Positions 63,001 through 64,000 of a stretch of DNA of 64,000 nucleotides are shown here, piece after piece; positions within the stretch are counted from its first letter, which is position 1; each line of letters begins with the position of its first letter. Source of the DNA: Castellaniella sp041675725 (GTDB taxonomy: Bacteria; Pseudomonadota; Gammaproteobacteria; Burkholderiales; Burkholderiaceae_B); the NCBI RefSeq assembly GCF_041675725.1, contig NZ_JBAYTI010000003.1, positions 1 to 64,000 on the forward strand, read 5' to 3'. The notes under the pieces were generated by a model that saw only the letters and a list, made by a program, of their open reading frames with translations, was not told the origin of the DNA and ran no database searches. A program made the translations under genes and the position numbers.

Positions 63001-64000
63001 TCCTGGTGGACTACACCTTGAAGCACGGCGACAGCCTGCGTTCGAGGATCAAGCAAGTGGCTTCGGGCCGCTTTGGCGTCACGGCCGGCTACCTGGTGTC
63101 CGCGGACCAGATTCAGATCAAGATGGCCCAGGGCGCCAAACCGGGCGAAGGCGGGCAGCTGCCAGGCAACAAGGTGACGGACTATATCGGCCGGCTGCGT
63201 CACTCGACGCCGGGCGTCGGCCTGATCTCCCCGCCGCCGCACCACGACATTTACTCGATCGAAGACTTGGCCCAGTTGATTCACGACCTGAAGTGCGTCA
63301 ATCCACGCGCCGATATTTCGGTCAAGCTGGCATCCGAGACAGGCGTCGGTACCGTGGCGGCCGGCGCAACCAAAGCCAAGGCCGATCACCTCGTCATTGC
63401 CGGCCATGATGGCGGCACGGGCGCCTCGCCCTGGTCATCGATCAAGCACGCCGGCACCCCCTGGGAGCTTGGCCTGGCCGAGACCCAGCAAACGCTGGTG
63501 CTCAATCGTCTGCGCGGACGCGTGCGCGTGCAAGTGGATGGTCAGATCAAAACCGGACGGGATGTGGTGATCGGCGCCCTGCTCGGAGCCGATGAGTTCG
63601 GCTTTGCCACCGCCCCGCTGGTGGCCTCGGGCTGCATCATGATGCGCAAATGTCACCTGAACACCTGTCCGACAGGCGTGGCCACTCAGGATCCGGTACT
63701 GCGCAAACGCTTCACCGGCACGCCGGAGCAAGTCATCCAATACTTCTTCTTCGTGGCCGAGGAGGCCCGGCGCATCATGGCCCGCCTGGGTATACGCCGG
63801 TTCGATGAACTGATCGGCCGCAGCGATCTCCTCGATATGCGAGCCGGCATCACGCACTGGAAGGCCCAAGGCCTGGATTTCAGCCGTCTTTTGGCGCGGC
63901 CCTGCGCGCCTGACGAGGTGCCGCGCAGCCACCAGAGCCGGCAGGATCACAAACTCGGGCAGGCGCTGGATTCACACTGGATCGAACAGGCCCGACCCGC
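60096..64000 (+). CDS. gltB: Glutamate synthase (NADPH) large subunit, 5' part
   Basis: About 1300 residues before the window ends; full-length GltB is about 1500-1580. The N-terminal nucleophile cysteine is C42 in [14 protein letters not shown], so the first 41 residues would be a removed propeptide. The amidotransferase domain continues with [33 protein letters not shown]. The synthase domain has [33 protein letters not shown], and the 3Fe-4S cysteines are spaced as in known GltB ([14 protein letters not shown]). It makes glutamate from glutamine and 2-oxoglutarate. Translation is coupled to the PII gene. Confidence 0.97.
   Translation, partial: [1301 protein letters not shown]

Overview
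The window reads as chromosome of a high-GC betaproteobacterium, most likely Burkholderiales of the Alcaligenaceae type (Bordetella/Achromobacter/Castellaniella relatives). This is inferred from gene content and order (narKGHJI followed by a parvulin gene, suhB/trmJ divergent, glnA-ntrB-ntrC, cysS followed by an AlkA-like gene, accA and tilS) and from strong G/C preference at third codon positions. No species is claimed. It carries a respiratory nitrate reductase and so can probably respire nitrate.

Layout. 1-9153: narK-narGHJI-ppiC on the minus strand, read from a promoter with an almost perfect FNR box, which implies induction under low oxygen. 9202-17476: housekeeping and accessory genes: serA, a three-domain ovothiol synthase (ovoA), a MASE3-PAS-GGDEF-EAL signalling protein, an EamA transporter and ung. 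17467-22817: branched-chain amino acid traffic, with an AzlCD exporter facing a Liv-type ABC importer (binding protein, LivG, LivH, LivM) that has no LivF beside it. 22908-33230: core genes (thymidylate-kinase-like P-loop protein, lipoprotein, SpmAB fusion, lpxH, cyclophilin, TPR protein, cysS, alkA-like, accA, tilS, lysC).

33276-46540: a tRNA-Ser(GCU) gene is followed by a block of clearly different base composition, about 13 kb, that looks like an acquired island. It begins with a frameshifted ISL3-family transposase remnant and ends with a HigBA toxin-antitoxin pair. In between are an RpiR-type regulator, a complete dipeptide-type ABC importer (binding protein, two permeases, two ATPases), an amidase, and a converging operon of a class III aminotransferase plus both subunits of a 3-oxoacid CoA-transferase. 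The aminotransferase has the sequence features of beta-amino acid (beta-phenylalanine) aminotransferases. Import, amide hydrolysis, transamination of a beta-amino acid to a 3-oxo acid and activation to 3-oxoacyl-CoA would form one coherent pathway. This is the most interesting proposal in the window.

46729-55307: core genes again (Ap4A phosphorylase, TerC-CBS protein, suhB, trmJ, cysE with a long tail, an MscS channel, an LtaS-like sulfatase-fold protein). 55415-64000: a nitrogen-control block. glnA has a sigma-54 promoter and runs into ntrB and ntrC; a second sigma-54 promoter drives a PII gene whose stop codon overlaps the start of gltB, so PII and glutamate synthase look co-expressed. gltB runs off the window end.
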